DNA from: Herbaspirillum sp. LeCh32-8
Lineage (GTDB): Bacteria > Pseudomonadota > Gammaproteobacteria > Burkholderiales > Burkholderiaceae_D
Length of the DNA: 64,000 nt
Direction: 5' to 3'
Assembly (NCBI RefSeq): GCF_017814915.1
Contig: NZ_JAGIPZ010000009.1
Location: forward strand, 1-64,000
Shown here: positions 7,097 through 20,131 of the stretch, one piece after another
Layout of the letters: each line of letters opens with the position of its first letter
Position numbering within the stretch: position 1 is the stretch's first letter
The notes under the pieces: generated by a model
Database searches by the model: none
What the model was told of the DNA's origin: nothing
The model's input: only the letters and a program-made list of their open reading frames with translations
Translations under genes and position numbers: made by a program

Positions 7097-8296
7097 TCAG
7101 CGAATGGCGGTCGCCAGCGCGCACTGCTTGTAGTGGGCTGCGGCTTTTTCAGGCTGGTCCAGCGCCTCGTGCAGCTGGGCCAGGGCCAGGTGCGACTCGC
7201 GCACGGTGCGCGGCTCGATGGCGTCCGACAGGGCCTGCTCCAGGTGGCGCTGGGCCTTGCCCCACAGCTTCTGGCGCAGGCAGAACATGCCCAGCGTCAG
7301 CGCCAGCTCGGCGTCGGTCGGGTTCTTGGCCAGCCAGGCTTCGCAATGCTCGATCTGCACCAGCAGCGCGGCCGAACCGGCCTCGGCGGTCGATTCGCGG
7401 TACGCGCGCAGCAGGCGGATGTCCCAGTCGGCGGCCAGCGCGCGCTCCAGCAGGGTGCGCGCCTCGTCGTGCAGGCCGCGGCTGGAGAAGGCGTGGGCCG
7501 CACGCGCGGCAATGAAGGGCTTGAGCTTGTCGGCGCTGGGCACGCCGGACCACAGCAGGCGGATCGACTCGGCGTCGTGCGAGCGGTCCGACATCAGGGC
7601 ATCGTAAGACATCTCGCGCAGGCGGTTCGACAGCGCCGGATGCAGCGCATTGCGCTTGTCCAGCGTCTGCACCAGGCGCAGCACCTCGGGCCAGTTCTTG
7701 GCTTGCTGGTTGGCCTTCAATGCCCATTGCAGCGCCTGGATGTGACGGGTGCCATTGGCGTTGAGTTCTTCAACGGTTTCCAGCGCCTGCTTGAAGTGGT
7801 GCTCGTCGACCTGCAGCTCCAGCGCGGTCATCAGGCGCGCGGCCTTCAGGCTCGGATCGACTTCGGTGCTGGCCAGCCAGATGTCGCGACGGTCGCCCTG
7901 GCGCATGCGGTGGGCGGCGCGCGCGCCGATCAGGGCGGCGATGCCGGCGTTGTCGACCAGGTCGGAGGCTTGCGTGGCCGACTTTTCAGCCTGGCCGAAG
8001 CGACCTTCGAAGTAGGCCTTGAGCGAGTCGCGCAGGGCCTTGTTGCTTTCATTCTCGCGCTTGGCGCGGCGATAGGCGATCACGCGGCCGGGCAGCTTCT
8101 GCGTCAGGCGCACGGCGCGGATGACGACGTAGATCGCCAGGAACAGCGCCAGCACCAGGAAGATGAAGAAGTTCAGCGAGAGGTCGATGCGGTACGGCGG
8201 GTAGAACAGCACCACGTTGCCGGGATTGAAGCGCGCCAGCACGGCCAGGCCGATGGCGGACGCGAACAGGGTAAGAAGCCAGAGCAGAATTTTCAT
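7097..8296 (-). CDS. hemY: HemY protein, membrane-anchored TPR protein of the heme operon
   Basis: The 399-residue protein starts MKILLWLLTLF and has two N-terminal membrane segments (about 3-21 and 40-60) enclosing the HemY_N region. A cytoplasmic basic stretch (PGRVIAYRRAKRENES) and a long helical C-terminal part with TPR-like units follow. This is the gammaproteobacterial/betaproteobacterial HemY, not protoporphyrinogen oxidase; its exact role in heme synthesis is unresolved. It is the last gene of hemC-hemD-hemX-hemY, 19 bp after hemX. Confidence 0.93.
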   Translation of the reverse strand: MKILLWLLTLFASAIGLAVLARFNPGNVVLFYPPYRIDLSLNFFIFLVLALFLAIYVVIRAVRLTQKLPGRVIAYRRAKRENESNKALRDSLKAYFEGRFGQAEKSATQASDLVDNAGIAALIGARAAHRMRQGDRRDIWLASTEVDPSLKAARLMTALELQVDEHHFKQALETVEELNANGTRHIQALQWALKANQQAKNWPEVLRLVQTLDKRNALHPALSNRLREMSYDALMSDRSHDAESIRLLWSGVPSADKLKPFIAARAAHAFSSRGLHDEARTLLERALAADWDIRLLRAYRESTAEAGSAALLVQIEHCEAWLAKNPTDAELALTLGMFCLRQKLWGKAQRHLEQALSDAIEPRTVRESHLALAQLHEALDQPEKAAAHYKQCALATAIR

Positions 8297-8315
8297 ATCG
8301 CTATCCCGTCTGCGC

Positions 8316-9515
8316 TCAACGACGTGCTTTGTAGTTGCGCACCGCGTTCAGGCTCTCGGCCAGCGTCGGCATCTGGATGGCCAGGTTGCTGCCCTGCACC
8401 TGCTTCAACAGCGACTGCGTGGTCTGCACTTGCTTGGCGCGGGTGTCGAAGTACTTGGCGATGGTGTCCTGGGCCGCCGACAAGTCGTTGCGGAAGGCGA
8501 ACTCGTTGCGCGAGAGCAGCGCCAGGCGCGCGTTCAGCAAACGCAGCTTGAGGTTCTCGCGCACGAAGTAGGCCTGGCCCGGCGACAGCAGGATCGCCTC
8601 GGGCGTTTGCACTTCGCGGATACGCACCAGCTGGCGCAGCTCGGCCAGCATCTCGGTGCTCATGCTTTGCCAGGTGTCCTGCGCGCCGGCCAGCCATTGC
8701 GACCAGGCCGAAGGCTCGACAGCCGGCGCGGCGTCGGCCTTGCCCTTGGCGGGCTTGGCGTTGGAGGCCTTCACGGGTGCGGGTTGCGGCGCCATGCGCG
8801 GCTTGGGTTCGCTGGCCGACTCGACCGGCTTCTCATCCACCAGCAGCGGCATGTTGTCGACCTGGCCGATGGCGCTGTCCAGGCGCACGGCGATGCCGGC
8901 GATGTCGACCTGCGGCAGCGCCTTCAGGCGGTCGATGTCACGCGCGATGGCGCGGCGGATGGCGATGAATTGCGGCTTGTCGGAGCGCGACAGGCTCTTG
9001 TCGGCGTTCTGCAGCGCGATCAGTGCACCCTGCACGTTGCCGGCCAGTTCCAGCTGCTGGTCGGCGGTCGACAGCACTTCCTCGATCTCGGAGAGCGCCC
9101 AGTCGTCGCGGTTCTTGTTCAGGTCCTGGTACATCTGCTCCAGCGCCAGCTGCTGGCTCTGGGACTCGGCCTGTTTGCTGTCGAGCACGCTGACCTTGGA
9201 TTGCAGTTCCTTGGTGCTTTCCTGCACTGTCTTCAGGACGCCCTTGAGCTCGTTGTTGCTGTTGTCGCCCGTCTGCAGGCGCTGCGCGACTTCACCGCGC
9301 AGCTCGCGCAGTTCGGTGCGCGACAGCCACCACTGGGCGGCCAGGGCGACGATCACCAGCAGCAACAGGATGGTCAGTATGCGCTGGCGGCGGCGCAGGG
9401 GCGCGGTGCCGTCCGGGGCCGATGAATAGAAAGTGGGAGCCGACGTGTTGCTGTAGCTCGCCTCCGGCTTGGTCTCCGGCAGATTGGACTCTGGTGTGGA
9501 TTGCTGTTCGGTCAT
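8316..9515 (-). CDS. hemX: HemX-family membrane protein
   Basis: The 399-residue product has a Ser/Pro-rich N-terminus, one membrane segment at about 46-64 (ILTILLLLVIVALAAQWW) and a long periplasmic region rich in coiled coil. A low-complexity Lys/Ala/Pro insert lies near residue 250. Family members are often annotated as uroporphyrinogen-III C-methyltransferase, but no methyltransferase motif is visible, so catalysis is doubtful. The start at 9515 overlaps the hemD stop as ATGA, indicating translational coupling. Confidence 0.92.
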   Translation of the reverse strand: MTEQQSTPESNLPETKPEASYSNTSAPTFYSSAPDGTAPLRRRQRILTILLLLVIVALAAQWWLSRTELRELRGEVAQRLQTGDNSNNELKGVLKTVQESTKELQSKVSVLDSKQAESQSQQLALEQMYQDLNKNRDDWALSEIEEVLSTADQQLELAGNVQGALIALQNADKSLSRSDKPQFIAIRRAIARDIDRLKALPQVDIAGIAVRLDSAIGQVDNMPLLVDEKPVESASEPKPRMAPQPAPVKASNAKPAKGKADAAPAVEPSAWSQWLAGAQDTWQSMSTEMLAELRQLVRIREVQTPEAILLSPGQAYFVRENLKLRLLNARLALLSRNEFAFRNDLSAAQDTIAKYFDTRAKQVQTTQSLLKQVQGSNLAIQMPTLAESLNAVRNYKARR

Positions 9516-10309
9516 GGGCAGGATTGTAACGCGGCAAGTAGTCGTTCGTCGCCCGAACCGGTCAGGGTTACCGCACAAAAGCCCAGCGACTGGGCGACCT
9601 GCGCGATCCTGTGGTGCGAGACGAAGATCCGTTGTCGTTGCAGTTTTACCACACGATCATCGCCTCCGGCTAGTCTTGTCATCTCGAGCAAATTGCGCAA
9701 GGCCTCGGAACTGGTGACCACCCAGTCCGCGCCGTCATCGGCCAAAGCCAGCAAGCGCGCGCGATTGCGCTCATCCAGCGGGGGTGCCAGACGGCGGTAG
9801 GCGGTCACGTGCTCAACGGCCACACCCTGCTCTTGCAGGGCATCGCTGAGGAAGTCGCGCCCGCTCTGCCCGCGCACGATCAACGCGCGTTTGCCGCGCA
9901 ACTGCGCCAGCGGCAAAGTCTTGAGCAGCTCTTCGGAATCCATCTTGCCTTCGCCCTGCGGCGCGAAGATGCGGGCATTGCCCTCATCCACGCCATGCGC
10001 GCGCAAGGCAACGCGGCTGCCTTCGCCGACGATGCCGATGGGCAGTCCGCCGGGCCAGGCCGGGATGAAGCGAAACGCAGCGTCGATCGCGTTGGGGCTG
10101 ACGAACACCACCAGCGCAAACTGATCCAGGCGCGCCAGCGCAGCCTGCAGTTCGGTGGCGTCCGCCACCGGTTCGATGACCAGCAAGGGGAATATCTCGG
10201 CGCGCCGCCCCAGCGCTTCCACGCGCGAGGCAAACGGTTGCGCCTGCTGCAGCGGCCGCGTCACCACGACCGGCACAGCGTGCGCAACAAGATCAGGTCG
10301 ATTCGACAT
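9512..10309 (-). CDS. hemD: Uroporphyrinogen-III synthase
   Basis: Cyclises hydroxymethylbilane to uroporphyrinogen III. The 265-residue product begins [19 protein letters not shown] and shows the family's two-lobed pattern: [36 protein letters not shown], and later the conserved [13 protein letters not shown]. Sequence identity in HemD families is low, so placement between hemC and hemX is the strongest support. The start at 10309 lies 17 nt inside hemC. Confidence 0.94.
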   Translation of the reverse strand: MSNRPDLVAHAVPVVVTRPLQQAQPFASRVEALGRRAEIFPLLVIEPVADATELQAALARLDQFALVVFVSPNAIDAAFRFIPAWPGGLPIGIVGEGSRVALRAHGVDEGNARIFAPQGEGKMDSEELLKTLPLAQLRGKRALIVRGQSGRDFLSDALQEQGVAVEHVTAYRRLAPPLDERNRARLLALADDGADWVVTSSEALRNLLEMTRLAGGDDRVVKLQRQRIFVSHHRIAQVAQSLGFCAVTLTGSGDERLLAALQSCP

Positions 10310-11249
10310 CGGCCTGCGCCTTGCAGGCGGCGAGGATGGCGTCGGCGTCCCTGGCCTTGAGCAGGTCGGCCACCTGTTCACCCAGCGCTTCGGGCGCATC
10401 GACCGAACCCTCGGCCTCGGCAGCGGCGCTGCGGCTGCCATCTGGAGTGGCGATCATGGCGCGCAGGTGCACGCGGTGTCCGTCCACGGTGGCGTAGGCG
10501 GCCAGCGGAATCTGGCAGCTGGCGCCGAAGATGCGCGAAACCGAACGTTCGGCGGCCGAGGCCACGGCGGCGGTGTCGTCGTGCAGCGGCGCCAGCAGGC
10601 GGCGGATGTCTTCACGGCCGGCCGGGATCTCGATGGCCAGCGTGCCCTGCCCCGGCGACGGCAGGCTTTGTTCGGGCGCCAGCCAGGCGCGGATGCGCTG
10701 CTTCAGGCCCAGGCGGTTCAGGCCGGCGACCGCCAGGATGATGGCGGCGTAGTCGCCGCGGTCGAGCTTGGCCAGGCGAGTGTCCAGATTGCCGCGCAGC
10801 GGCTTGACCACCAACTGCGGATACCGCGCGGTGATCATGGCCTGGCGGCGCAGGCTGCTGGTGCCGATAATGGCGCCGGCCGGCAGCGCGTCCAGTGAGT
10901 CATAGTCGTTGGAGACGAAGGCGTCGCGCGGGTCTTCACGCTCCAGGATCGCGGCCAGCTCGAACCCTTCCGGCAGCTCCATCGGCATGTCCTTGAGGCA
11001 ATGCACGGCGAGGTCGGCGCGGCCTTCGGCCATCGCCACTTCCAGCTCCTTCACGAACAGGCCCTTGCCGCCCACCTTGGACAGCGTGCGATCGAGGATC
11101 TGGTCGCCGCGGGTGGTGGTTCCGAGGATACTGATGCTGCACTGCGGATATAATGTTTTGATCCGGTCGCGCACGTACTCCGCCTGCCACATGGCAAGAC
11201 GGCTTTCACGCGAGACGATGACGATTTTGGAAGGAGGAAATTCTTTCAA
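10293..11249 (-). CDS. hemC: Hydroxymethylbilane synthase (porphobilinogen deaminase)
   Basis: Joins four porphobilinogen units into hydroxymethylbilane on a dipyrromethane cofactor. The 318-residue product has the N-terminal [14 protein letters not shown], the catalytic [22 protein letters not shown] and [13 protein letters not shown]. The cofactor-attachment cysteine is in [12 protein letters not shown] at about 241-252. It is the first gene of the hem operon and is divergent from ppc across about 190 bp that must hold both promoters. Confidence 0.97.
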   Translation of the reverse strand: MKEFPPSKIVIVSRESRLAMWQAEYVRDRIKTLYPQCSISILGTTTRGDQILDRTLSKVGGKGLFVKELEVAMAEGRADLAVHCLKDMPMELPEGFELAAILEREDPRDAFVSNDYDSLDALPAGAIIGTSSLRRQAMITARYPQLVVKPLRGNLDTRLAKLDRGDYAAIILAVAGLNRLGLKQRIRAWLAPEQSLPSPGQGTLAIEIPAGREDIRRLLAPLHDDTAAVASAAERSVSRIFGASCQIPLAAYATVDGHRVHLRAMIATPDGSRSAAAEAEGSVDAPEALGEQVADLLKARDADAILAACKAQADVEST

Positions 11250-11437
11250 GACGGGCTTTCCGATTCAGTCGTGGCACCCGCGGCAGAGGAGACAAAGGAA
11301 AGCAGGCGGCCGGCGATTGCAGACTGAAAATAATTAGACAGAGACAAAAATATCGCAGCAAATTCTAGCACGCAGCATCTGGCAGTCCGATCCACAAGCA
11401 CGACTTTCTCCCTCGAAAACCGCAGCAAACGTTGATC

Positions 11438-14350
<2,913 letters not shown>

Positions 14351-14373
14351 GCCGCGGTTGCGATCAGGCATGC

Positions 14374-14407
14374 AAGCCCCGCCGGAGTCTTCCGGCGGGG
14401 TTTCTTT
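14374..14407 (+). terminator. Rho-independent terminator of ppc
   Basis: AAGCCCCGCCGGA pairs with TCCGGCGGGGTTT around a short loop, followed by a T-rich stretch. It lies 24 bp after the stop. Confidence 0.88.
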
Positions 14408-14748
14408 ATTGCGGCGCGGAAATTCAGGAAAAAGATGATACGTAACGTCTCAAGATGCGGGTTAGCATGCCGATAACCTATGATCAGGATGGCATTTGAC
14501 CGGCCGACAATTGTGTTGCGCCGGCCGGACAGGCGATGCCGCTTCCTGCGCTGGATCAGTTTTTTGCACCGCAAAAATGACGTTTGCCCGACATGCGCGG
14601 GCTTCATTTTGTAAAATTGAACCTCAACAAGGATTACACCGCAGCCGCCGCACGCCGGACATGGCCTCTTGTCGAAGAGCCAAGATCCCGGGCAAGGGGC
14701 TCCGTCGAGAACGGCGGCGCGGAGTTCGACACGGGGAATCACACACAC
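14408..14748. other. Intergenic region between ppc and the hydrolase gene, no gene seen
   Basis: About 340 bp. In-frame ATG codons upstream of 14749 exist but lack ribosome-binding sites and code for a composition unlike the secreted protein that follows. The promoter of the hydrolase gene should lie here; the AT-rich patch at about 14600-14625 is the best candidate, but no box pair is convincing. Confidence 0.5.
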
Positions 14749-15693
14749 ATGCGTATCCGGGGAAAATCTCTCGTTTCGTTTTGCATCGGCGCCCTCTTCA
14801 TCGCCGCAACGACGCTCGTCCATGCCGCGCCCAATTCGGCGCCGCCGCCACCGCTGCAAGCCCAGCGCGTCTCGCTGACCAGCGTCGACGGCAAGGGCGG
14901 CCGCGCTACCTCGCTGTACGGCGTCTGGATCAAGTCGCGCAAGTCGCTCGCCGCCGATCGCGGCGGCAAGTTCCCGACCGTGATCGCGCTGCATGGCTGC
15001 GGCGGCCTGTACAGCATGGTGCGCGACGGCAAGGGTGAATTCACGCCGCGCCACCTGGCGATGGCCCGCGTGCTGACCGACGCCGGCTACAACGTACTGT
15101 TCCCGGACAGCTTCACCCCGCGCGGTCGCCGCTCGACCTGCCAGGACACCTTGGCCCAGCGTGAAGCCAGCGCCATGAACCGTCGCTATGACGTACAGGC
15201 GGCGCTGCACTGGGTCGGCACCCAGAAGGACGTGGACATGTCGCGCGTGGTCCTGCTGGGCTGGTCGCATGGCGCCTCCACCCTGCTGGCCTCGCTGAAC
15301 CTGGCCGACACCGACGTCGCCGTGCGCAAGGTGCAGCCGCGCGCGGCCGTGGCCTTCTATCCGGATTGCCGTCCCTACGCCAAGCCCAGCGAGCCGTTCA
15401 AGCCGGCCGCGCCGCTGCTGATCCTGATGGGCGAGAACGACGACTGGACGCCGCCGCAGGCTTGCGAAGCGATGGAAAAGAAGATGACCGGCAGCGATAC
15501 CGAGATCGCCCTGCGCCTATATCCGGATACCTACCATGACTTCGACGCGCCCGGCATGCCGGTGCACGTGCGCATGGACATCGCCGGCATCGGCAAGCGC
15601 GGCGAAGGCGTAACCAGCGGCGCCAACCCCGAGGCGCGCGACCAGGCCTATCGTTCGATGCTGAACTTCCTCGATGCCAAGCTGAATTACTGA
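14749..15693 (+). CDS. Secreted dienelactone-hydrolase-like alpha/beta hydrolase
   Basis: The 314-residue product starts at the ATG at 14749 because a clear signal peptide follows (MRIRGKSLVSFCIGALF... cleaved near VHA|AP). The mature part has the alpha/beta-hydrolase layout: TVIALHGCGGLY (oxyanion region), a nucleophile elbow G-W-S-H-G with Ser173, LLILMGENDDWTP holding the probable acid, and a C-terminal YHDFDAPG with the probable histidine. A prokaryotic DLH would have Cys as nucleophile; Ser here suggests an esterase-type enzyme. The substrate is unknown. It is monocistronic and shares a bidirectional terminator with the HDOD gene. Confidence 0.86.
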   Translation: MRIRGKSLVSFCIGALFIAATTLVHAAPNSAPPPPLQAQRVSLTSVDGKGGRATSLYGVWIKSRKSLAADRGGKFPTVIALHGCGGLYSMVRDGKGEFTPRHLAMARVLTDAGYNVLFPDSFTPRGRRSTCQDTLAQREASAMNRRYDVQAALHWVGTQKDVDMSRVVLLGWSHGASTLLASLNLADTDVAVRKVQPRAAVAFYPDCRPYAKPSEPFKPAAPLLILMGENDDWTPPQACEAMEKKMTGSDTEIALRLYPDTYHDFDAPGMPVHVRMDIAGIGKRGEGVTSGANPEARDQAYRSMLNFLDAKLNY

Positions 15694-15739
15694 TCACGCC
15701 AAGGCACGCACTCAAACGCGTGCAAGCGCAGTCAGCCAA

Positions 15740-15780
15740 ACAAAAATGCCGGCCACTTTCGTGAACCGGCATTTTTGTTT
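15740..15780. terminator. Bidirectional terminator between convergent genes
   Basis: ACAAAAATGCCGG and CCGGCATTTTTGT pair around a loop, with A and T runs on both sides. It serves the hydrolase gene on the plus strand and the HDOD gene on the minus strand. Confidence 0.88.
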
Positions 15781-15821
15781 GGACCCGCGCAGGGCGGGCC
15801 CGGGATCACCAGCGCGGAGGA

Positions 15822-16646
15822 TCAGTTGATCAGTTCCTGCATGCCCTCACCCAGCTCCGCCAGCGGCGGCATTTCATCGGTGATGTCGCTGAACTTCACG
15901 CCCAGCTTGTCGGCCACATCCGACGGGAAGGTCGACTCCAGCTCGTCGGCGGAGTACTTGTTCTCTTCCGCACGGGCGCGCCATGCCGCCAGGTGCACGA
16001 TGGCGGCGAACACGTCGAACTTGCCTTCCAGCGGCTGCGGGAAGGCCTTGATGACGGCCGAGAACTCTTCGGGGAAGCGCCAGCGCTTGGCCAGCTCGGC
16101 GCCGACGTCGGAGAAGTCGTAGCCGAAGGACTTGCGTTCCACATCCAGGCGACGCGCATCCAGCGGGCCGGCGACCTTGTCCACCTGCAGCGCCTGCTCC
16201 GGCATGCCGGCATGCATCACCAGCTGGCCGATGGCGTGCATCAGGCCGACGGTGAAGGCGAAATCGGAGTTCACCTTGACCCGCTTGGCGAGCCACTTGG
16301 CGACGATCGCGGTGTCCAGGCTGTAACGCCAGAACAGTTTCAGGTCCACGCCCGGCAGCTTCTTGAAACTGCCGGCCATGCCGGTGGAGACCACCAGCGT
16401 GCGCACGGTCATGAAACCCAGCATCAGCACGGCGTCTTCGACGGTACCGATGGTGCGCGAGACGTGGTAGTACGAGGAATTGGCCAGGCGCAGGATCTTG
16501 GCGCTGAGCACCTGGTCCGCGGCCAGTTTCTTGCCGATCTCTTCGATGGAGACGGATTCGTTGTTGAAGCTTTCGATGACTTCCTGCACCACCTTGGGAA
16601 TGCTTGGCAGTGCGGTTTGCTGCTGAAACAGTGCTTCCAAATTCAT
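15822..16646 (-). CDS. HDOD-domain protein
   Basis: The 274-residue product is a single HDOD domain (residues about 12-210) without a receiver, GGDEF or EAL partner. Recognisable stretches are LPSIPKVVQEVIESFN at the N-terminus, ILRLANSSYYHVSRTIGTVEDAVLMLGF, and FTVGLMHAIGQLVM where catalytic HD-type proteins carry metal ligands. HDOD proteins are non-catalytic signalling scaffolds linked to motility, biofilm and stress in other bacteria; no specific role can be set here. The start at 16646 has AGGAGA upstream. It is divergent from argH. Confidence 0.92.
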   Translation of the reverse strand: MNLEALFQQQTALPSIPKVVQEVIESFNNESVSIEEIGKKLAADQVLSAKILRLANSSYYHVSRTIGTVEDAVLMLGFMTVRTLVVSTGMAGSFKKLPGVDLKLFWRYSLDTAIVAKWLAKRVKVNSDFAFTVGLMHAIGQLVMHAGMPEQALQVDKVAGPLDARRLDVERKSFGYDFSDVGAELAKRWRFPEEFSAVIKAFPQPLEGKFDVFAAIVHLAAWRARAEENKYSADELESTFPSDVADKLGVKFSDITDEMPPLAELGEGMQELIN

Positions 16647-17015
16647 GACCTTCTCTCCTATAAGACGACCCCCAAAACATCTATCTTCAGCACTTCTGAC
16701 TTAACTTTTCCGGTTGATTACCGGGTCAGTCATCGCCATTCGAGTATAGCGGCTTGATTTGCCAATCGGGCAAGCTTTTTCTGCTTTGCGGAAGAGACTG
16801 CACAGAAACAACAAGCGTAAATAATGCCTCATGGAAACTGCATGAATTCGCAGCTCATCGCTGGGCGTGAGACGGCTTCCCGGGCAATGGAAAAAGCATG
16901 CGCGCCACAGCGCGGCGGATGCGAAAAAACCGCATTGCTCAGCATTTCCGGCTGCGAGGGAATACCTTGGCGCTGCTGCGCTTGCTATAATCGCCCATTC
17001 TCCGGAATTCCCTAT
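16647..17015. other. Divergent intergenic region of the HDOD gene and argH
   Basis: About 370 bp with no credible gene. A TATAAT at 16986-16991, 25 bp before the argH ATG, is a good -10 box, though no -35 box at normal spacing stands out. A TATACT on the minus strand at 16744-16749 could serve the HDOD gene. The in-frame extension upstream of argH has no ribosome-binding site and is rich in Cys, unlike the enzyme. Confidence 0.5.
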
Positions 17016-18410
17016 ATGACAGACCAATTTTCGAAAAAGAGCGAAGCCTGGTCGGCTCGCTTTTCTGAACCCGTTTCCGATCTCGTCAAGCGTTACACCG
17101 CATCGGTCTTCTTCGACAACCGCCTGGCCCAGGTCGACATCCAGGGCTCGCTCGCGCACGCCGAGATGCTGGCCCACCAGGGCATCATCAGCGCGGCCGA
17201 CTACGCCGAGATCCAGCGCGGCATGGCCCAGATCAAGGGCGAAATCGACGCCGGTAAGTTCGAATGGCTACTGGACCTGGAAGACGTCCACCTGAACATC
17301 GAGAAGCGCCTGACCGAACTGGTCGGCGACGCCGGCAAGCGCCTGCACACCGGCCGCTCGCGCAACGACCAGGTCGCCACCGACATCCGCCTCTACATGC
17401 GCGGCGCCGTGGACGACATCATCGGCCTGCTGCGCGAACTGCGCAGCGCGCTGCTGGACCTGGCCGAGCAACACGCCGACGTCATCCTGCCGGGCTTCAC
17501 CCACATGCAGGTGGCGCAGCCGATCACCTTCGGCCACCACGTACTGGCCTACGTCGAGATGTTCGGCCGCGACGCCGAGCGCATGGCTGATGCCCGTAAG
17601 CGCATCAACCGCCTGCCGCTGGGCGCGGCGGCTCTCGCCGGCACCACCTTCCCGATCGACCGCCTGCGCGTGGCCAAGACCTTGGGCTTCGACGACGTCT
17701 GCCGCAACTCGCTGGACGCCGTCTCCGACCGCGACTTCGCCATCGAATTCTGCGCCGCCGCTGCGCTGGTGATGACCCACATCTCGCGCATGTCCGAAGA
17801 GCTGGTGATCTGGATGAGCCCGCGCGTGGGCTTCATCGACATCGCCGACCGCTTCTGCACCGGTTCGTCGATCATGCCGCAGAAGAAGAACCCCGACGTG
17901 CCCGAGCTGGCGCGCGGCAAGACCGGCCGCGTCAACGGCCACCTGATTTCCCTGCTGACCCTGATGAAGGGCCAGCCGCTGGCCTACAACAAGGACAACC
18001 AGGAAGACAAGGAACCGCTGTTCGACACCGTCGACACGCTGACCGACACCCTGCGCATCTTCGCCGACATGGCGCGCGGCATCACCGTCAAGCCGGACGC
18101 CATGCGCGCCGCCGCGCTGCAGGGCTACGCCACCGCCACCGACCTGGCCGACTACCTGGTCAAGAAGGGCTTGCCCTTCCGCGACGCCCACGAAGCCGTC
18201 GCGCACGCGGTACGTACCTGCGTGGACAAGGGTTGCGACCTGGCCGACCTGTCGCTGGACGAACTGCGCGCCTTCTCGTCGCTGGTCGGCGAGGACGTGT
18301 TTGACGTATTGACGCTGGAAGGCTCGGTCGCCGCGCGCGACCACATCGGCGGCACCGCGCCCAACCAGGTGCGCGCGGCCATCGCGCATATTCGTAACGA
18401 ACTGAAGTAA
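17016..18410 (+). CDS. argH: Argininosuccinate lyase
   Basis: Last step of arginine synthesis: argininosuccinate to arginine and fumarate. The 464-residue product from the ATG at 17016 ([12 protein letters not shown]) matches the family length. It carries the N-terminal [40 protein letters not shown] and the fumarase/lyase signature [12 protein letters not shown] (catalytic serine loop) at about 281-292. The start is only 25 bp after the -10 box, so the 5' leader must be very short. It stands alone, with the liv transporter downstream. Confidence 0.97.
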   Translation: MTDQFSKKSEAWSARFSEPVSDLVKRYTASVFFDNRLAQVDIQGSLAHAEMLAHQGIISAADYAEIQRGMAQIKGEIDAGKFEWLLDLEDVHLNIEKRLTELVGDAGKRLHTGRSRNDQVATDIRLYMRGAVDDIIGLLRELRSALLDLAEQHADVILPGFTHMQVAQPITFGHHVLAYVEMFGRDAERMADARKRINRLPLGAAALAGTTFPIDRLRVAKTLGFDDVCRNSLDAVSDRDFAIEFCAAAALVMTHISRMSEELVIWMSPRVGFIDIADRFCTGSSIMPQKKNPDVPELARGKTGRVNGHLISLLTLMKGQPLAYNKDNQEDKEPLFDTVDTLTDTLRIFADMARGITVKPDAMRAAALQGYATATDLADYLVKKGLPFRDAHEAVAHAVRTCVDKGCDLADLSLDELRAFSSLVGEDVFDVLTLEGSVAARDHIGGTAPNQVRAAIAHIRNELK

Positions 18411-18449
18411 GCACCACCCGCCGTTCCCTCGGGAGCGGTCATTCGCATG

Positions 18450-18486
18450 CCGCGTCGGCGCGCCTTACCCGGGCGCGCCGGCGCGG
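18450..18486 (+). terminator. Very GC-rich hairpin downstream of argH
   Basis: A 15-bp stem (one G-U) between CCGCGTCGGCGCGCC and GGCGCGCCGGCGCGG with a 7-nt loop, 40 bp after the argH stop. There is no T run after it, so it may protect the argH mRNA end or pause polymerase rather than terminate efficiently. The rest of the argH-livK gap (to 18700) shows no gene. Confidence 0.5.
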
Positions 18487-18700
18487 GTTGTCAAAGCCGG
18501 CGCCAGCAGCTTTTTGAGTTATGCTGTGCCGGCTGTATCGAAAGAGGCCGCACAACGGTCTTCAGAGGATGGAGCACAAGTCCCGTTATCCCGGGCGCCT
18601 TTTGCATCATCCTCGATGAAGGAGTCACTGTGAACATTCGCGCCGGGCTGCGCGGGTCGAGGCAGTCGATTCCAAAATATCTAACTGAGGAGAGAACTCG

Positions 18701-19858
18701 ATGCAAATCAATACCATGCTCAAGACCATTCCCGCGCTGCTGCTGGGCGCGACCCTGTCGACCGGCGCCATCGCCGCCGACATCAAGCTGGGCGTCGCTG
18801 AAGCGCTGACCGGCCCGGCCGCCAAGTACGGCGTGGCCATCAAGAACGGCTTCACGCTGGCCGCCGAGGAAGTCAACGGCAAGGGCGGCGTCAACGGCAA
18901 CAAGCTGGCCCTGGTCGTCGAAGACGAACAAGGCAAAAAAGAAGAAGCCATCAACGTCTTCAAGAAACTGATCTTCCAGGACAAGGTGCTGGCAGTGTTC
19001 GGCCCCACCCTGTCGAACTCGGCCTTCGCCGCCGACCCGATCGCCAACGCCGCCAAGGTCGTGGCCTTCGGCACCAGCAACACCGCTGACGGCATCACCG
19101 CGATGGGCCCGTTCACCTTCCGCAACTCCGTGATGGAAGCCGACGTGCTGCCCGTCACCGTCAAGGCCGCCGTGAAGCACTTCGGCATCAAGAAGGTCGC
19201 CGTGATCTACGGTAACGACGACGCCTTCACCAAGTCCGGCTACGACGTCTTCAAGGCCACCCTGGAACAACAGAAGATCCCGACCACCACCACCGAGGCC
19301 TATGCCAAGGGCGACGTCGACTTCAAGGCCCAGCTGACCAAGATCAAGGCCGGCAACCCGGACGCCATCGTCTGCTCCTGCCTGGCCGAAGAAGCCGCCA
19401 ACATCATCCTGCAGACCCGCGCGCTGGGCATGAAGCAGCCCTTCATCGGCGGCAACGGCCTGAACTCGCCGAAGCTGTTCGAGATCGCCAAGGACGCCGG
19501 CGACAACACCCTGATGGGCAGCCCCTGGTCGTCGGAAAACCTGACGCCGGCCAACAAGGCCTTCATCGCGGCCTACAAGGCCAAGTTCGGTTCCGATCCT
19601 GACCAGTTCGCGGCGCAAGCGTATGACGCCCTGTACATCATGGTGGAAGCGCTGAAGAACGTGAAGCTGTCCGGCAACCTGGCCAACGACCGCGACGCGC
19701 TGCGCAAGGCGCTGCCGGCCGTGAAGATCGACGGCGCCACCGGCAAGTTCGCCTTCCGCGCTGCACCGGCCGTGGCCGGCAAGCAGGTCGGCTACGACGC
19801 CGACCAGGAAGCGATCGTCAACATCGCCAAGGGCGGCAAGTTCGTCCTGCTGAAGTAA
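18701..19858 (+). CDS. livK: Branched-chain amino-acid ABC transporter, periplasmic binding protein
   Basis: The 385-residue product has a signal peptide (cleavage near AIA|AD, residue 25) and a type I periplasmic binding fold (Leu/Ile/Val-binding family): IKLGVAEALTGPAAKYG, KVLAVFGPTLSNSAF, KKVAVIYGNDDAF. It delivers the ligand to LivHM in the membrane. A strong ribosome-binding site (AGGAGAGAA) precedes the start at 18701. It heads the livKHMGF cluster; a stable hairpin lies between it and livH. The ligand could be Leu/Ile/Val or another amino acid or amide. Confidence 0.93.
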   Translation: MQINTMLKTIPALLLGATLSTGAIAADIKLGVAEALTGPAAKYGVAIKNGFTLAAEEVNGKGGVNGNKLALVVEDEQGKKEEAINVFKKLIFQDKVLAVFGPTLSNSAFAADPIANAAKVVAFGTSNTADGITAMGPFTFRNSVMEADVLPVTVKAAVKHFGIKKVAVIYGNDDAFTKSGYDVFKATLEQQKIPTTTTEAYAKGDVDFKAQLTKIKAGNPDAIVCSCLAEEAANIILQTRALGMKQPFIGGNGLNSPKLFEIAKDAGDNTLMGSPWSSENLTPANKAFIAAYKAKFGSDPDQFAAQAYDALYIMVEALKNVKLSGNLANDRDALRKALPAVKIDGATGKFAFRAAPAVAGKQVGYDADQEAIVNIAKGGKFVLLK

Positions 19859-19905
19859 TCGCCGAAGCGATTCGGCATTCGCAGCACCGCTCTCCTCTGC
19901 AAGTA

Positions 19906-19938
19906 CGGACATGGCCGCCGCGTTGGCGGCCATGTCCG
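19906..19938 (+). promoter_or_regulatory. Perfect 14-bp intercistronic hairpin between livK and livH
   Basis: CGGACATGGCCGCC and GGCGGCCATGTCCG pair without mismatch around GCGTT. No T run follows. Its place, 47 bp after the binding-protein gene and about 190 bp before the permease gene, matches hairpins known in other binding-protein operons that stabilise the first cistron and lower downstream expression. The remaining livK-livH gap (19939-20131) shows no gene. Confidence 0.65.
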
Positions 19939-20131
19939 CGCCCGAGGCGCGCAAGCATTACCGGCTGCCAATCCGGTTCACACAGCACGGAAGACAGAAC
20001 AGGCCCGGGTCGACTGACCCGCACGATTCAGCGCAAGGCCGCGGCTCCGTCGATGTAACCAGGGCATCATCGCCCGCCTGCCGAGGGAGTCGTCAGGCGC
20101 GAGAGCGAACCCATCACCTAATGCAGGCCCT

